NCBI GenBank assembly: GCA_013368315.1 | Contig: JAACJM010000294.1 | Coordinates: 1 to 64,000 of the forward strand | DNA from: Tetrapyrgos nigripes | Lineage: Eukaryota; Basidiomycota; Agaricomycetes; Agaricales; Campanellaceae | DNA length: 64,000 bases | Reading direction: 5' to 3' | Part shown: piece by piece, positions 36,283 through 47,363 of the stretch | How the letters are laid out: every line of letters starts with the position of its first letter | How positions within the stretch are numbered: the stretch's first letter is position 1 | The notes under the pieces: generated by a model | The model's database searches: none | Told to the model about the DNA's origin: nothing | Seen by the model: only the letters and a program-made list of their open reading frames with translations | Made by a program: the position numbers and the translations under genes

Positions 36283-37490
36283 TGAGACGCTGAGCGTGGG
36301 GTCGAAGGCGAATGACTCAACCAACAACTACCTTCCACTCAAGACAAGGTGTATAGTTCAGGGGTAGGGGGATGCTAAAGCTCTCACAGTAGATCTAGCT
36401 GAACCAAATCTTCAAAGAAGAAGCAAAAGTATAATTGAAGTAGAGACGAGATGGAGTAGCACCTCGACTGGGCAAAGACTAGTTCAGATGGGGGATGAAG
36501 GGTAAAAGGATGTAAAGGGTAGGTGACGGGGAGGATCGGAATGTGGTAGAGGGTGGGTAGAGGATGAGGATGATTACAGATGGGAGAGGGAGGATATGTG
36601 GGTGCCCTGTGGTGATACGCCAACAAATACACAAAACAAAACTGGGGATGGGCAGAAGTGGATGGTAATACACTCCTTGAATAGGTGCAGCTACCTCTGA
36701 AGACAAACTAAGCACAAGACGAAGATGAAAACAAAACTGGCTCGGAAACGAAGAAGACTTAGTACACCTCTGCAAGGACCACACAATACGACAAGCGACT
36801 ATACAAACACACCTCTGCAAGTACAGCACTATATGACAAGTGGAACATTTGGTATGTAAAAACTGAGCACTGAGAAGACAAAGTTAAGTGGCTCAAGGGG
36901 TATGACGCCTCCCACTGAAGATGAACTGTAGACAACTGCTTTCCACAGGAACAATACTTGTATTGCCATTGCACTGTATCTGTACAAAGGTGGTTACAAG
37001 CGGTTGTTGTATGATAAGGTAATTGAAGTGTGCTTTTATAGTCAGCCACATGATTAACTAAGTACTATATAGTAGTTTACTATGGTCCATCAAGCCTCTG
37101 AGTCTGTATATGGTTCGTAGGTAATCGTTGAGTGTTAGTAGGAGTCAGGGATTGTAAATACATGTTGAACACATCATCAACTGCAGTCCAGATGAGATAT
37201 CTCTCATCAGAGTAGTAAAAAAAAGTCAGAAATCTGGTAAATGAACTGTTTTGTAAGTGACTGTATCCAAATGAAGGATAGTAAAGTCCAAGTGTGCTTT
37301 GACCAGCATGTCACCAACTGTGTTTATGGTAAAACTCTTGAGATTAAACTAAATGAAAGCTTTCGTCTTAAAGGGTACCCGTTTGTGAGTCATTCTAGTG
37401 GACAAGCTAGACAATTCATAGGTCTGATTGCATATATAGTGAGTTCGCACTACTTCGATTAGAAGTGCGCAAAATGATGGGATGCATGGC

Positions 37491-38004
37491 CAGGTGTTTA
37501 CCTGCTGTATCAGCATATCACTGTAGTATCTTGAGGTGGAAATAAAGGCTTCTGAGTGCTCTGGGTACCAGCAACAATGTTACATTGGGATACAAATGAA
37601 GCAGAGAGTTGATTGATGACATGAGAAGGTAGAATCTCTGGGATTTCAGGTAACAGAATGGGGTTTCTTCCCTGTTTTGCTTGGGGGAGTGGGTCCTCAG
37701 ACATATGGGTGCACAAGACATCAAAAGAGAGCCAAAAAGCCATGTTATAGATGTAGTAAGTGACAGAAAGAAGATTTTTTGCATTTGCCTACTTCTATGG
37801 CAAATTTCAAACTCCATATTCTTATGTACTAAGGCTGCAGCAGTGCAAGAGGGGCACAATTACTCTCAGACTAATGAAACACCAAAAGCGCTGTCATCAG
37901 GGCAACAATGTCCAGTGGTGGTAATGGAGTACTGCAGATTTATTGAAGTGTATGTACACAATGAGGCTACTACCAAGCACAAGTCAGGCTTATTGCTTGC
38001 ATGA
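37491..38004. other. Flank between palindrome 2 and the CACTA element
   Basis: Minus-strand frames at 37510-37859 look weakly coding but are not in a consistent frame. They may be the 5' end of the DUF6589 gene displaced by the palindrome insertion. Confidence 0.25.
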
Positions 38005-38327
38005 CATCTAGTGATGTGCAGGCTTGGGCTTGAAGCCCAAGCCCAAGCCCAGCCTTTGAGGAGGCCTTGAAGGCCTGAGGGCGAGGGCTTGATTTCTGAA
38101 AGCCCTGAGCCCCAGTGAAAAATGACGCCAGGAATTTCTGACACGCATTGAACAATCTGATTATGTCTGACCAATTCTGACAATCTCCAGCCATTTCCTA
38201 TTCTGACCAATTCATTTGGAAATGAGCAGACCAAGTGACATCAAACAGCATGTTGGTGTACTTCTCTTTTTTCCTCATTGCGGGTTCCACTCATGCCTCT
38301 TTCTTTCTTTGTCTCTGGTCAATATAT

Positions 38328-41300
38328 ATGCCTTCCAAAAAGCAAGTCCAGTGCTATTGCGAGAAGTGCAATGGTGCTCTAGTCTCTGAGTGCACCTTCT
38401 CTAGCCACCTCAAGACCATTCAATCAGCAATCCCTATGTTTGGTGACTGGCTAGGAAGTCTGGATGCGGATAGGGAAGACAGAGGTTTACCTGAGGAGGA
38501 TGGATTAAAAGGTGACGAGGTTGAAATAGAGGCAGATAAAGAGGAGGAACAGGATGAAGACGGACTGGAGGAATCCAAATGATGAGCTAAATGTGCCCAA
38601 CTAGCTGAGGAACCAAATGTAGGTATTTTTACAGCTCTAGGTTATTCATTCGTATAATTTACTGTCTCAGGCAATGTATGATTTCAATTATGATCCTCCC
38701 TCTCCACGTGTTGGGTCTCCCATCCACAAAGCACAACTGCATCACTGAGAGGACCTGCCTGGGCACGACAATGAAGACAATGAACCGGTTGAGCAAGATA
38801 TAGACAACCTGCGACACCGCTTCGAATTCCTGAACCATCAGTCACCTGCCCATTTGCGACCTCCTTCTCCCAAGCCTGAGCCTGAAGATGAAGAAGACGA
38901 GCTTCCTCAAAACCCTCCCCATCCCCCCAATGTATCTCTGCTGGACTGTCCCCCTTCTCAAATCAATAGTATCCGCATTACACAGGAATATATTCACTTG
39001 ATCTCAAATGCGTCACTTTCACAGGACAAGCTTGACGAAGCTGTCATTCAGTGCCTTGAGAAAAGTCCACTCAAAGAAGAAGTCGATATATCAGACCCAG
39101 ACATGCGACTCTCCATTGACCTATATTTCTCCACTTCCAACACATCAGAGCAAACTTACAACTATGTTTGTGAAGCAGTTATGCAACGATTTCCTGAAGT
39201 AACCCTTGAATCATATCATCTAGTCAAGAAACTCATATCCTCCCTATCTGGTGTATTGGAAGTACAAGAGGATATGTGTGTGAACACCTGTCATGCCTTC
39301 ATGGGTCCTTTTGAGGACAAGGACGCTTGTACCATTTGCAGAGAATCTTGCTGGGATCCTATCCAGCTGGAGAAGCATGGCAAAAAGGTACCTAGGGTCA
39401 CTTTTCCTACTTTTCCCTTGGGTCCAATATTGCAGGCACTCTGGAGGTCGAAAGAGAGTGCTGCCAACATGCTATATCGTCACCAGAAGACCCAAGCCAT
39501 GTTGGATGAGTCTCCTGACAATCCTCTCATCTACAATGATATTTTCTCAGGCTCCAAATACCTCGAACTCGTAGAGGAAGTTAGATTGACCAAATACAAT
39601 GTTTTTGTCTCATTTTCCATTGATGGTGCCCAGCTGTACAAGAACAAAAAGACCGATACATACATTGCAATATTCAAAATTGAAAACCTCCCTCCTTCCA
39701 TTCAGTTCCTTCTCAGATCGTCCTTTGTCGCCTGTATCATTCCTGGTCCAGCCAAGCCCAAAATATTGGAGTCCTTTGTTTTCCACACCTTCTATCATCT
39801 CTTGGCACTTCAACGTGCTAATAATACCTGAGGGATATGTGTCTGGGATGCACTTAGCCACAGTGTATTCCACCAGCATGTCTTTTTTGCCTTGGCGCTT
39901 GCTGATATGCTAGCATTGCCAGAACTTGATGGTTGGGTTGGGCATCATGGTGCTTTGGGCTGTCGTCTTGGGTGCAAAATGAAGGGAAGGCACAAAGCCA
40001 ATTCTGGACACTACTACACTGCCCATCTAAGACTTCACAACTATGCCATTAATGGTTGTGATCACAAAGACTTCAATTTCACCAATGCTGAAAGCCTTGT
40101 TTCAGCTTCCATTGAAGAGCACAACTGTGCTGTAGTGGAGGTTATCAATTCCCCTTCCGAGGCAAGATGCAAGAAAAACCAAAAGGCAACTGGTATCAGC
40201 AAACCAAGCATTCTGCTGGGCCTCCTGCAGAAATATATGTTCCCTTCACTGAGGTGTATCTCTCTCGACCAGATGCATCTCATCAAGATCAATATATGCG
40301 AACTATTGATTCCACTTTGGTGAGGGACGATAGAGTGTGCTGCATCAGATGATATCAATCAGTGGGAGTGGAGGACTCTTATTGATGACACCTGGATCTC
40401 TCATGGTGACGCTGTTGTCCATGCTACCAAATACTTCCCATCTTCCTTTCACCGTTCACCACATAATCCTGTTGAGAAGATAAACAGTGGTTACAAAGCC
40501 ACTGAATACTTCCTCTACATCTTTTGCCTCTGTCCAGGTCTACTGCAAGGAATACTTCCCACTCAGTATTGGAAAAACTTCTGCCTCCTTGTTGCTGGAG
40601 TCCGAATTGTCCTCCAGTGCTCAGTTACAGATGATGAAGTGGAATTAACACACAAGTACCTTGTTCAATTTGTTGACGAGTATGAGAAGATTTACTATCA
40701 GCACTGGGTCCATCGCCTCCACTTTTGTCGGCCATGTATGCATACTATTCTCCATAGTGCTCTGGAAATCTATCGAGTTGGACCCGGCTTGTATTCGACT
40801 CAGTTTCTGATGGAATGTATTATCAGTTTCCTCGGGATGAAAGTCTGTCAACCATCAAACCTATTTGCAAATCTCAGCAAGGACTCCGTCTCAACCAGGA
40901 GAATTGCCTATGCAGCGTCTGTTCCAAGCTGTGCTTAGACTCAGCTCTTTTCATGCCTCATGGATCCTATGATATAGGAAATAGATCACTGTTCCTGTGA
41001 CCTCGAGAGAAGGCTTTGTGGTATATTCCAGCAGAAACCAAAACCTGGGATGCTGATACACCATACAAATTTGCAGTTAAATACCCAAAACTAGCGCTAA
41101 TATATGTTTAAGTCACTCTTAAATGGATAATAAGGACTAGAGTGAGTCCCGAACTGCTAGTCAAAGTACTAGGAATTAGGTGTATAACTTAAGATATGTT
41201 AATGGTCAATACTTGTGGATAAGATTAAGACAGATACATACTAAGGGATACAGCTATAGTAGCAGACCCACCTAACTACAAAGTCTACAAAGACTTAACA

Positions 41301-43246
41301 AACCTGCTATAGCAGCCTAATACCGCTAGTACGACTCAAGGGATAGAGAAGGAGGACAAACGCCCCTATTCACGGGTACGCATTGGCATTACAAACCCAG
41401 ATTCACAGCTTAGACTGCTAGATCCAAAAGGACACGTCATCATCGGACAATTCGGATATTCAGGATTCCAACCTGGATGTATACAAACTAGCGGTGCATA
41501 TCTACAGATGGTTAAGATAGAAAAGTGGCATAATATTTATATCGATAGAAAGCTAGAGACCATAGCTTTCAGATGGTATACAAGGGATGGACTAGCGGCA
41601 ATGGTACGAGAGTATCTAAAGTGTTGTGAAGCCCTAAACGTAATGAGATCCAAATTAGCGGGGTTACTGATTCAGGCATAAGTATTACCGAAAGCAATAC
41701 TTACCAAAGATCACTACGGATTAAGCGTCTTAAAAATGAGTACGGTACTACCCTTGGGTATACTACGCTAGTTTTGAAGGCTTAAGCATTACTATTGAAG
41801 AGCTGGACTCGGATTAGCGGTGTATGACTTTAGACTAGCGGTATAGAGGGATAAGTATGTGTTCAATACTATAAGAACGAGAGGCAAAGACTAGATATGA
41901 GGATACCCTAAACCCAACGGACTAGCGGTATTCCGAAGTGTAGTCATAAGTGGAGCTATCTGAGTCAGGCTACAGCCACCAGGACCAGAGAGTACCCTAT
42001 GAGTAACGAGAATGGAGCAAGGGATAGAGAAATCCCTACTACAAAAAGAAATTAGATAATATTCCAGTTTCCTGTATACCCTAATTAGAAGGTACCTACT
42101 AGATACGGTAGTTATTACGCTCACAGACTAGCAGTTAGAGTAGATTTACTGTTTTCTTTGATATATTTTAGCGGACATTGAAAAGAACTGTAAAACTGTA
42201 TAGTTGTAGCTACAAGTAGTATAAAAGGGCTAGGTATTACGAGTAGCTACCCAAGCAACGGACTGTAGAGTATCAGGATTCTCCCTATTTAGTGGTAGAG
42301 ACTGTGAAACACGGACAAGAGCTTCTTAACAAACTTATCATACTCGCATAGAGTCTAAACATACAGTGTTGGTTAAATCAGTGATTGAATATATTTGTTG
42401 GTTGTTTTGTGTTTATAACTTGTGTCCTTCAGACTTGGAAACTGTGTCTAAGGCATTGGCGCCTTCAAATTGAATTGAACTGGTTGAATTGATATTGTGT
42501 GTGTGCCTTCATGCATTTGTGTGTTTTGTGGCAATAGCCTTTGTGTGTGCATTTGTGCAAACCCCTACAAGAATTTCCAAAAGATCTCCAAACTGTGGTA
42601 TAAATTGAAGAGTATTCTACTTACTAGATACATTCTCGCAACAAAACTTATAGGTTTTTCTGTTGGTGTTCTGTGTTTCTAAGAGCACTTGCTAGAGAAA
42701 CAGCCTATTAACGTGTTTGTTGCCAGAAACGTTGATGTTGATGAGGCTTACAGGAGATGAGGTAGAATGTGTCTTTCCAATGGGCAAGTAGCACGGAGTC
42801 TTTGGTCCGAATCTCGTATGACTCGATGCAGAGCGAGGGTCTCAAGGAATGTGAAAGTACGTTGGTTTCGCCATATGTGTGGTGCTCATTGGCTGACCTC
42901 ACATCACACGCAGTTACAAATAGATGGGACTATTGAATACAGAGAGGTCCAGTATTATATCCTTTGCCCAAATCCATGTGCGCTTGTTTCATTTTATACA
43001 CGACCAGAAGCAGACTTGTATGATGAATCTTATGGAGCATTGTGAGCTTGCAGATATGGTGGTGAGGAATCTCTGAAGGTTGTTGAGGTGACATCAATCC
43101 TCTCAGTAGTCTCCATGCAACCTTTGCCTTCACAGCAAGACGGAAGAGCTGACTTGTGGTTTGTTATCGAGAAGTCTGGCTTGGAAGATATTGATCTTGT
43201 AGGCATCAACGACGATCCAAATAATGATGGACCAAATGAGCTGTAG
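38328..43246 (+). pseudogene. Tnp2-family CACTA transposase, interrupted
   Basis: Starts MPSKKQVQCYCEKCN with a short Cys/His finger and an acidic stretch, a double stop at 38580-38585, an intron at about 38623-38670, then a long exon. The Tnp2 core is clear: MLYRHQKTQAMLDE, VSFSIDGAQLYKNK, IIPGPAKPKILESF, LDGWVGHHGALGCRLGC, GRHKANSGHYY, TGISKPSILLGL, RSPHNPVEKINSGYKA, RLHFCRPCMHTILHSALE. Premature stops in frame include 38744-38746, 39829-39831 and 40321-40323. After the L2 insertion the C-terminal part resumes at about 42711 (RCLSNGQVARSLWSES with one TGA at 42758, then RNVKVRWFRHM, VSFYTRPEADLYDESY, SILSVVSMQPLP) and ends at TAG 43244. Transposases of this class cut and paste the element via its CACTA ends; this copy is inactive. 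Confidence 0.85.
41051..42710 (+). mobile_element. L repeat, copy L2 (LTR-like)
   Basis: Starts TGCTGATACACCATACAAA and ends CAGCCTATTA, followed by ACG as for L1. It shares with L1 the GGACTAGAGTGAG block, the GTATAAAAGG box near 42218, AGCTACCCAAGC and GTGAAACACGGAC. It interrupts the Tnp2 gene. No duplicated target could be found. Confidence 0.65.
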
Positions 43247-43535
43247 TTTTGTACTTTGCTTGTACTAGAAAGGCGTTATCATACTAAGTACTAGTCGAAT
43301 CTGAGACGTAGTGCATCTTATCTTGGAATTTCTTATATTTTTGAGCTTCAAATTGATCCATATCAATCTCAAGAAAAAGTATCAAATAGGTACACTCCAG
43401 TACACAAGATGCTGAGCGACCACCAACTGGTGCTAGAGTCCATTCATATGGAAACATGTTACAGTCACATCCACGTGATTCTTCTTTTCACGTTTGTTGA
43501 CTCAGAATGCGAAGTCCTCTTTGTTCTTGACCACA

Positions 43536-45894
43536 ATGTCTACAATGTCGACCTGGAACTCATCAAACTACAACCAACCACAAATATATCCCAACAATGG
43601 CTTTAGTGTCACCCAAGGCTACTTGGTATGCTCATCCCATCCAGCTCATGGAATGCCGCGTCATCCTGGGGTCTACATCTGCAGGCATCAGGAAATGGCA
43701 TGGTAATGTCTCAATATGTGGACCAGGGCTCCAACCAAACCCAGTCAACCCTCCAGGTACGTCGTTCTATATCTAGCTTTCTGCATTTGCCGAGTCCTTG
43801 ATGGTTTTTACAGGAACAAGATCGACACCCACAGATGTCAGGTAATGCATTAGGCATGTCTTCATACACAGAACATCATGTTGGCCAGCGTGATATGCTT
43901 CTTCAGGCATGTGCTTTTCTAGCCAGGGAACACTCGTTAATGGACACTGCTTGCTTTTTTTTAGGACCACATTTCCAAGGCAATGTGTACCGCAACAATG
44001 GATGACCTTTTTCATCGTTACCACAACCAGGCATTTAGTGACCTTTGGTATGAAAAAGAGAGACTGCAGGCAGAACTGAATGCTGAAAGGTATTTTACTG
44101 ATCTACTCATGCTTGGCTTTTACTGAAGTTTTGTAGAAAATTGAACCAAGGCCTCCTTGACAAGCTTGCTACAAGACCATCAACTGTACCTGAAACAACT
44201 GGCAATACATCAACTGCAGCTGCAGCCATTGCGCCATCCCCCACTGTTTCTGGTTCTGCACCTTGCCTGTGCCCATCTGGCCCTAGCTTCCCTCCATTCG
44301 CTGGTCTCTCACACAGTGACTATCCTAACACTACACTGTGGACTCCAACAGAGTGGGAGGGCATCAAGAATGTGGGCAACAAGGTCCTGAAGCTTCACTT
44401 TCTTGTAGACAAACATGGCAAGGTCCCTGACACCTCAAGACTGCAAACTATCTCCAATATTGCGATGGGATGTTTCCACCAATGGGTTGCGGAAGGGTGT
44501 GCTCCAAAGAGTGCAGGAAAGGTCACCAGGAGTGCCTTTGGTTATTTTCGGTATGTGATGTGCAAGACTTTCATCGAATTTCGACTTGCAGAATCTGAGT
44601 AGAAAGTCCGCAAATACCTGGGTTACAAGTACCTGGATTTTACCCCAGAAGACCAAGGTGATTGTTTTCTCATCTCTTCTCTTCTCCTTGTACTAAATAG
44701 CTCCGTTCCAGCCAAAGCATCTGATGGAATGAAGGTGAAAAGTAAGCTCTCCATCTTATTTTTTCTTTCTTTCTTTCTACTAATACTCATATCTATTTTC
44801 ATAGGCGAAGCACTTGATGACAAGGTTGAGAAACCAAGATCGAAACCGCAACCAAAGCCAAAGTCAACGAAGGTCACTCAAGCAGATCTCATGGTCATCA
44901 ATGTCGATGATGACCACAAGTCTCCCACCACTTAAACCCTTTCCTCATTCTCTCTTCATCTTCTATCACTTCCTCTGTCTCTCTGACCCCGCTCTCAAAC
45001 ATTTCATCTGGTAGCGTTGCCAAAGCAATGGATCAAGGCACCACTAGCACTGTCATCAATTTGACTACTGGACTTGGTGACACTGCTGGCTCAGCCAACC
45101 CTAGAGGCAGTATCCCTTCTGAGCCTTGCAAAAACTTTGCGGATGAGTCAATTAAGGACTCCCTGGACTCTGCGTCTTCCATGACTCCTACTCCAGTGTC
45201 TGAACTCAATGTTGACCTCAATCTACCTACAGAGGAGAAAACTGATGGCATCAATGCAATTCCACCACAGCTTCATACACATGGTGCAACCCGGAGACAT
45301 GTATGTGTCCTCAACTTCTTTTTCGTCATTCATTAATGTTTTTTTTTCTTATAGGTGAATAACTTTGAGAAACTGTGAGTAACACACTTGCAATCTGCTT
45401 GATCATTACTGAATACATTTTTCAGTTCCAATCTTGACATTCCTTGAGTTCCCGAGAAGACCCAGCCTCCCCTTGTGCCTCAAAACCCTACTAGCTCATC
45501 ATCCGTCCGCATCATAGATGAACCTGATCCTGCCATTCAAACTGCCAAGAAGAAATTGAAGCTGGCTGTGGTTGGTCCAACGGCAACGATCAAGCAAGTC
45601 TTCTCAATCTTCTCTTGTATTGTAAATTGCTGATTACAATGGTTCTAGCAACTTCTTTTTATGAGATCTCATCAAAGCTTCACCTGATGGCCAGGTTACC
45701 AACGTCAATTTCAAAAAGGCAGTCAAGCAGATGACTTGAGGAGAAAACTGTTGGTGTCTTTTCATTTTATGCTTCCGAAATTGGTTCACTGACTTGTTTT
45801 CTTTCAGAAATACCAAGCAGAAGTCAACGCCATCAAGAACGAAAATACCAAAGCTAAGCTTGGAAAGCACAAGTGCACCACCTAGTCAAGGTAT
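43536..45894 (+). pseudogene. Second gene of the CACTA element, spliced, decayed
   Basis: Exons 43536-43625, 43685-43756, 43814-43906, 43965-44089 and 44137-44602 join in phase; the third intron has a GC donor (GCATGTG). The product is Gln/Asn/Ser-rich at first (MSTMSTWNSSNYNQPQ), then carries a helical Tyr/Trp/Arg segment (DLFHRYHNQAFSDLWYEKERL) and a compact C-terminal block (TLWTPTEWEGIKNVGNKVL, IAMGCFHQWVAEG). TAG at 44600 interrupts what looks like continuing sequence (KVRKYLGYKYLDF). More exon-like pieces follow to about 45894 (Lys/Pro-rich, then SVRIIDEPDPAIQT) with a further TGA at about 45446. I recognise no domain. Its place between the transposase and the right terminus suggests an accessory or TnpA-like role. 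Confidence 0.5.
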
Positions 45895-46700
45895 GTTTCT
45901 ACTCAGAATTATCTGTTCTGCTGCTGACTTGCATCTTTGGTTGTGACAAGGACTTGGACTATTTGGCGGTGACAATGATGGGGGAGTCAGAAGGTGTCAG
46001 AGATACCCGGAAATGGCCAGAAGGTTCCAGAGGAAGCAGAAATTGTGTAATATTGTGTAACTGTACTGTATTAGGCTACAAATCCGATATTTTCTGATTC
46101 TGTCCGACAATATCTGGCCCAGTCAGAAATCTCCATTGTTGACTTTTGTCCAGACGTGGCCAGAAATAGCCAGAAAGTTTTCTGAAAAAATCCAGTATAC
46201 AGCAATTTTCCAACTTTTTTCTGACAACGTCTGAGACAATTGGCAGGAGCGAGATTTCCAGACATAGTCGGAAATAGTCAGTCATGGGCAGCATCGTTTT
46301 TCACTGGGCCTGAGCCTGAAGCTCAGGCCTGGGCTTTCAGCAACACTTAGTGACCTGTTACTGACCAATAAAAATTGTCAAAAAATAGTTGAAATTTCTT
46401 TTTGCTGGCATTCTCACCAAGTTCTCACACAACTTTACAGTTTCTCAGTGTCTACCCATCTTCCTGGGTCATCCCCAGCTGTTATCCACTACTTGTTGGC
46501 ACCAATAATGTTGGTTTTGTAGGTCAGTAGTTCACTTTGTCTATAATATTAACTTCAGACTTATCCAACACTTCAATCATGACTTCTGAGTGATGACATC
46601 ATCCTAGTCTGAGCCCAGGCTTTGAGCCTGACCCTACTGAGGGCTTAGGGCCAGACCTGGATTCTTGGTGAGCCTAAGCCCAGCCTGCACATCACTAGTG

Positions 46701-47139
46701 ATGTCTGCTCGTAAGTGAGTCAGAATGGTCTGGCAGCAGTGGAATAGCAGACAGGTTGGAGGGTAGTCTCCCCTAGGCAGACTCAAGGCTCAGTACCCTT
46801 GCTTATTAAGAGTCTGCTAAAAAAACATGCCGCATCTATAGGACCTTGGTGTTAATAAGTAGAAACTTTTGCACAGTGCTCTAGTGGCGAGAAACCACGT
46901 CAACTAAGTTCCTTAGTACCCTGTAACCTCATACTCCATTATAGCCATTATGGCTCTCTTTATAATCAACATCTTTTAATCCACATTCTTTTGGCTCCTA
47001 CCTCTTACGAATGACACTTCCAAGCGGCTCCAGCAATCCTTCAACACCAAGAAGACTACCATTTTCACCATCCAAGCATACATGTAGTAACACCCAATCT
47101 GGCCGTCAGCATACACTCACCCTGGCTTCTTTCACATGT
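46701..47139. other. Low-information stretch
   Basis: No intact gene. Minus-strand translation may continue the helicase remnant, but no motif is legible. Confidence 0.3.
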
Positions 47140-47363
47140 CTACCATCACCATGTGTAATGTGTGTGATGTGAGCAGTTCTGGGGAGAGAAGGAGGACTGT
47201 GCTGGCATGTACTCGAGACCATAGCTCAGCCCAAGCCTTGCTGTTGTTGTTGACCTCTTGAGCTTCTTTGATGATTTCGGAATTGAGGGCAGTGGCGCGA
47301 ACATGAAATTTGTGAGTTTATGTTCCTAGACTGACCCTTAGTGTGCATAGCTTCATCAACATA

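Larger units (their letters stand above)
32514..37490. mobile_element. Long palindromic element (palindrome 2) with insertions
   Basis: Inverted arms are 32514-32637 plus 34259-35350 on the left, and 36283-37490 on the right. The left arm is split by repeat L1 (32638-34258). The intact right arm shows the uninterrupted joint (TTTCGT directly followed by CTTAAAGGG at 37361-37369). The outer 124 bases match base for base in length (32514-32637 and 37367-37490). The centre, 35351-36282, is a reverse-oriented copy of the same L repeat. Both outer ends read CCCATCATTTTG inwards, next to ATGCAC on the left and ATGCAT on the right, a possible 5-6 base duplication, though the tract is itself palindromic. 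Open frames in the arms resemble no known protein. Confidence 0.7.
38005..46700. mobile_element. CACTA (EnSpm/Plavaka-type) element with two genes
   Basis: The right end, inverted, reads CACTAGTGATGTGCAGGCTG and the left end CATCTAGTGATGTGCAGGCT: the same terminus with CACTA changed to CATCTA on the left. Inverted similarity continues inward (GGGCTT, TTTTTCACTGGG, GGGCTTTCAG), although on the right this inner part (46280-46350) is separated from the tip by about 250 extra bases. TCTGACNA-type subterminal repeats occur at both sides (38115-38225; 45950-46290). Inside are a Tnp2 transposase gene and a second spliced gene on the same strand, both dead. Repeat L2 is inserted at 41051-42710. The 3-base target duplication expected for CACTA elements is not clear. 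Confidence 0.7.

Noticed and set aside
36283..37366. Open frames in the palindrome 2 arms as a transposase
   Set aside because: Short, without catalytic motifs, and present on both arms merely because the arms are inverted copies.
32638..42710. L1 and L2 as the two LTRs of a single 10 kb retrotransposon
   Set aside because: The sequence between them is palindrome 2 and part of a CACTA element with Tnp2, not gag-pol. Each L copy has its own insertion context.
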